A DNA stretch of 64,000 bases, taken from contig PAAY01000097.1 of assembly GCA_002698985.1 (NCBI GenBank), forward strand, positions 1 to 64,000, written 5' to 3'. The notes below the pieces were generated by a model. That model saw only the letters and a list, made by a program, of their open reading frames with translations, was not told the DNA's origin and made no database searches. This stretch comes from Saprospirales bacterium. GTDB taxonomy: Bacteria > Bacteroidota > Bacteroidia > Chitinophagales > Saprospiraceae. Position 1 is the stretch's first letter; every line of letters starts with the position of its first letter. Shown one piece after another: positions 62,239 through 64,000 of this stretch. A program made the translations under genes and the position numbers.

Positions 62239-63738
62239 ATGCCACAACAAAGCCTCCATAGCGGCAATATCTTCACTTCCAGGCTCTGGCAATGGATCGT
62301 CAGGGACAAGCTCAGCAGTCCGCTGGGAGTGGCACTGCTCGTGCTATTTTCATTGGGGCTGGGTTTTGTGGTGTCCATGTTGCCGCTGAAGCTGGCCATG
62401 CTGATGGCGGGTGCGGCACTGGCACTGGTGGTGCTCATCGCCGTTTTGACAGACCTGCTCATCGGAGTCAATGTGATGCTGGTGGCCATCTTTTTACTTG
62501 GCTTCGTCGGTAAATACACGGATGCACCCATTGGTACGGCGCTGGATGGCTTGTTGGGGGTGTTGCTCCTCGGCTTGTTGGGCAGGGTGGTCAGCCGCCG
62601 GGACCTTTCCTTTGCCTGGCATCCGCTCAGCCTCTTGGTGTTGGGTTGGATTTACTACAACCTCTTGCAGGTGCTCAATCCCTGGGCACTCTCCAAAATG
62701 GCCTGGGTTTACACGGTACGGACAGTGGCGCTGTTGCTGGCCTTGTATTTTATTGCCTGCTACGCCATGAGCAGCTACCGGCGAATCGTGCTCACCCTAA
62801 AAGTGATCTTAGGCCTGGGTTTTCTGTCGGCACTATACGGTTTGAAACAGGAGTACATTGGTTTTTCTCCCACGGAGCTGGCCTGGGTGGCAGCAGATGA
62901 AGAGCGCTTTCAACTGATTTACCAATGGAGCCGGCTCCGGATATTCTCTTTCTTTTCCGACCCCACCACTTACGGCATCCTCATGGCCTACATGAGCATG
63001 TTTGCCATTGTGCTGGCCACGGGGCCTTTCAAAATCTGGAAGCGGCTTTCTCTGGTGCTCATGGCCATCTGCATGCTCATCGCCATGGCCCTGGCGGGCT
63101 CCCGCACTCCTGTGGTGATGATTCCGTTGGGCTTGCTGTTTTATGTGGTCATCACCCTCCGGAAAGAAACCATTCTTTCCTTTCTGGTCTTTTTGATGCT
63201 CGGAACTGGGTTCGTGATGAAATCCACTCACAGTGCGGTGATTTACCGCATACAGTCAGCATTCAAACCGGAGAGCAAGGACACCATCCGGGTCAGGCTG
63301 GAAAACCAGAAAAAAATTCAGCCCTTTATCCAGACCCACCCCTTTGGGGCCGGACTGGGCAGCACCGGTTTTTGGGGCAAGCGCTTCTCACCCGATTCCT
63401 GGCTGGCCTCGTTTGCGCATGACAGCCTGTACGTCCGGCTGGCAGTTGAAACCGGCTGGGTGGGCTTGCTGATTTACATGGCCCTTTTGTTCATGGCCTT
63501 GCGTTACAGCATTTTCTATTATTTCAGAACGAAGGCCCCTCCCGTCCGCAATTTTTACCTCGGCATCTCTGTGGTCATCTTCATGCTGATCGTGGCCAGT
63601 TATCCGCAGGAGGCCATCACCCTTCCACCTACCAGCCTGGTATTTTACGTGTTGCTGGCCATTGTTGTCCGGCTCAAAGATTTTGACGAAGAGGCTTGGC
63701 ACCATCACCTCGTGCAGAATCCACCCGTTGACAAATAG
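62239..63738 (+). CDS. O-antigen-type polymerase/ligase (Wzy-like)
   Basis: 499 residues with about twelve membrane helices and a large periplasmic loop. The Wzy_C features are seen: ALAGSRTPVVMIPLGLLF and QTHPFGAGLGSTGFWG ... SFAHDSLYVRLAVETGWVGLLIY, in which an Arg and a His of the loop are thought to serve catalysis. It probably polymerises the lipid-linked repeat units delivered by the flippase. It is the last gene of the locus here. Confidence 0.88.
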   Translation: MPQQSLHSGNIFTSRLWQWIVRDKLSSPLGVALLVLFSLGLGFVVSMLPLKLAMLMAGAALALVVLIAVLTDLLIGVNVMLVAIFLLGFVGKYTDAPIGTALDGLLGVLLLGLLGRVVSRRDLSFAWHPLSLLVLGWIYYNLLQVLNPWALSKMAWVYTVRTVALLLALYFIACYAMSSYRRIVLTLKVILGLGFLSALYGLKQEYIGFSPTELAWVAADEERFQLIYQWSRLRIFSFFSDPTTYGILMAYMSMFAIVLATGPFKIWKRLSLVLMAICMLIAMALAGSRTPVVMIPLGLLFYVVITLRKETILSFLVFLMLGTGFVMKSTHSAVIYRIQSAFKPESKDTIRVRLENQKKIQPFIQTHPFGAGLGSTGFWGKRFSPDSWLASFAHDSLYVRLAVETGWVGLLIYMALLFMALRYSIFYYFRTKAPPVRNFYLGISVVIFMLIVASYPQEAITLPPTSLVFYVLLAIVVRLKDFDEEAWHHHLVQNPPVDK

Positions 63739-63765
63739 CAGGTTCTTCTTCACTTCGCAAAACGG

Positions 63766-63773
63766 TAATTTTG
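63766..63773 (+). promoter_or_regulatory. -7 element of the aldehyde dehydrogenase gene
   Basis: TAATTTTG matches TAnnTTTG, 29 bases before the ATG at 63803. No strong -33 was found. Confidence 0.45.
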
Positions 63774-63802
63774 GGCATCATTTTCTCAAAACCTGATCGA
63801 GT

Positions 63803-64000
63803 ATGCCCAAGTTGACTAGCCCGCTTACCGGAGATTTTCTTTTCGAATACGATTATTTTTCTTCAGAACAAGTTGAACGAGCCAGCGAAAGCACACACGC
63901 CGCCTGGCTTCGCTGGCGCAATACTTCATTCGTCCACCGGGCCACGCTGATGCTGGAGGCCGCCAACACCTTGCGACGAAATAAAGAGGAATACGGCCGG
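63803..64000 (+). CDS. aldehyde dehydrogenase, N-terminal fragment (succinate-semialdehyde dehydrogenase-like)
   Basis: 66 residues before the window ends. SPLTGDFLFEYDYFSSEQVERA, HAAWLRWRNTSFVHRATLML and LRRNKEEYGR follow the N-terminal pattern of the ALDH superfamily (NPATGE..., W...s...RA..L...A..L...), closest to the short GabD/Sad-type succinate-semialdehyde dehydrogenases. The catalytic residues are beyond the edge. Confidence 0.75.
   Translation, partial: MPKLTSPLTGDFLFEYDYFSSEQVERASESTHAAWLRWRNTSFVHRATLMLEAANTLRRNKEEYGR

Overview
The window looks like a chromosome segment of a Bacteroidota bacterium, most likely from the Saprospiria (Saprospiraceae / Haliscomenobacter / Lewinella type). 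The support is: secreted proteins ending in type IX secretion (T9SS) type A and type B sorting domains, a sigma / FecR / TonB-receptor triplet, SPII lipoproteins, promoters of the Bacteroidota form TTTG-N19-24-TAnnTTTG instead of -35/-10 boxes, little Shine-Dalgarno signal, and moderate-to-high GC in the genes. No rRNA, tRNA, CRISPR array or transposase was seen. The genus assignment is inference. LAYOUT. 1-9.99 kb: the C-terminal part of an NhaD antiporter, a secreted amidohydrolase-like protein without metal ligands, an Rpn-type PD-(D/E)XK nuclease, YebC, two class V aminotransferase-fold enzymes, a lipoprotein, and an ECF sigma factor followed by a protein with one inner-membrane helix, a ~145-residue linker and an outer-membrane beta-barrel (Dma-like anti-sigma architecture). 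10-24 kb: a large T9SS type B protein, a coiled-coil protein, a DinB-fold protein, PrmA, a 1508-residue exported protein of unknown function, a DEDDh exonuclease, a GT-C membrane protein and a secreted protein with a broken metzincin motif. 24-36.9 kb: a DUF4412 protein, two tandem paralogous T9SS cargo proteins, gamma-glutamyltransferase, RNase R, a tail-anchored protein and a PKD-containing T9SS protein. 36.9-47.4 kb: a lower-GC pair (lipoprotein plus outer-membrane barrel), a DUF819 permease, HolA, a small exported protein resembling the C-terminal domain of PorW/SprE, an ECF sigma / FecR / TonB-dependent transducer system and an EVE-domain protein. 47.5-63.7 kb: an exopolysaccharide locus with a response regulator, a pseudo-receiver fused to a polyprenyl-phosphate sugar transferase, two GT2 enzymes, SGNH / MBOAT / SGNH O-acylation genes, a Wzc-like co-polymerase, a Wzx-type flippase, a methyltransferase, a GT4 enzyme, a 42-residue membrane peptide and a Wzy-type polymerase. 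The window ends inside an aldehyde dehydrogenase gene. HOW THE GENES WORK TOGETHER. The polysaccharide locus holds most parts of a Wzx/Wzy pathway: priming transferase, elongating glycosyltransferases, flippase, polymerase, chain-length protein and O-acylation module. It is interrupted on the opposite strand by a gene (54724-55560) whose product I judge to be a candidate bacterial gasdermin with no protease beside it; this is the most interesting single gene here. Two different cell-surface signalling designs are present: a three-protein sigma/FecR/TonB relay and a two-protein sigma/Dma-like relay. INTERGENIC DNA. Many gaps are filled with a recurring set of short sequence words (ggattatgga repeats, ctctgttcaactctgtggtta, gctacgagctacgagc, ccccgagtactcgggg), tandem repeats, a regular array of small hairpins, and a 70-bp direct repeat with an inverted end. 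They look like non-coding interspersed repeats of the genome.
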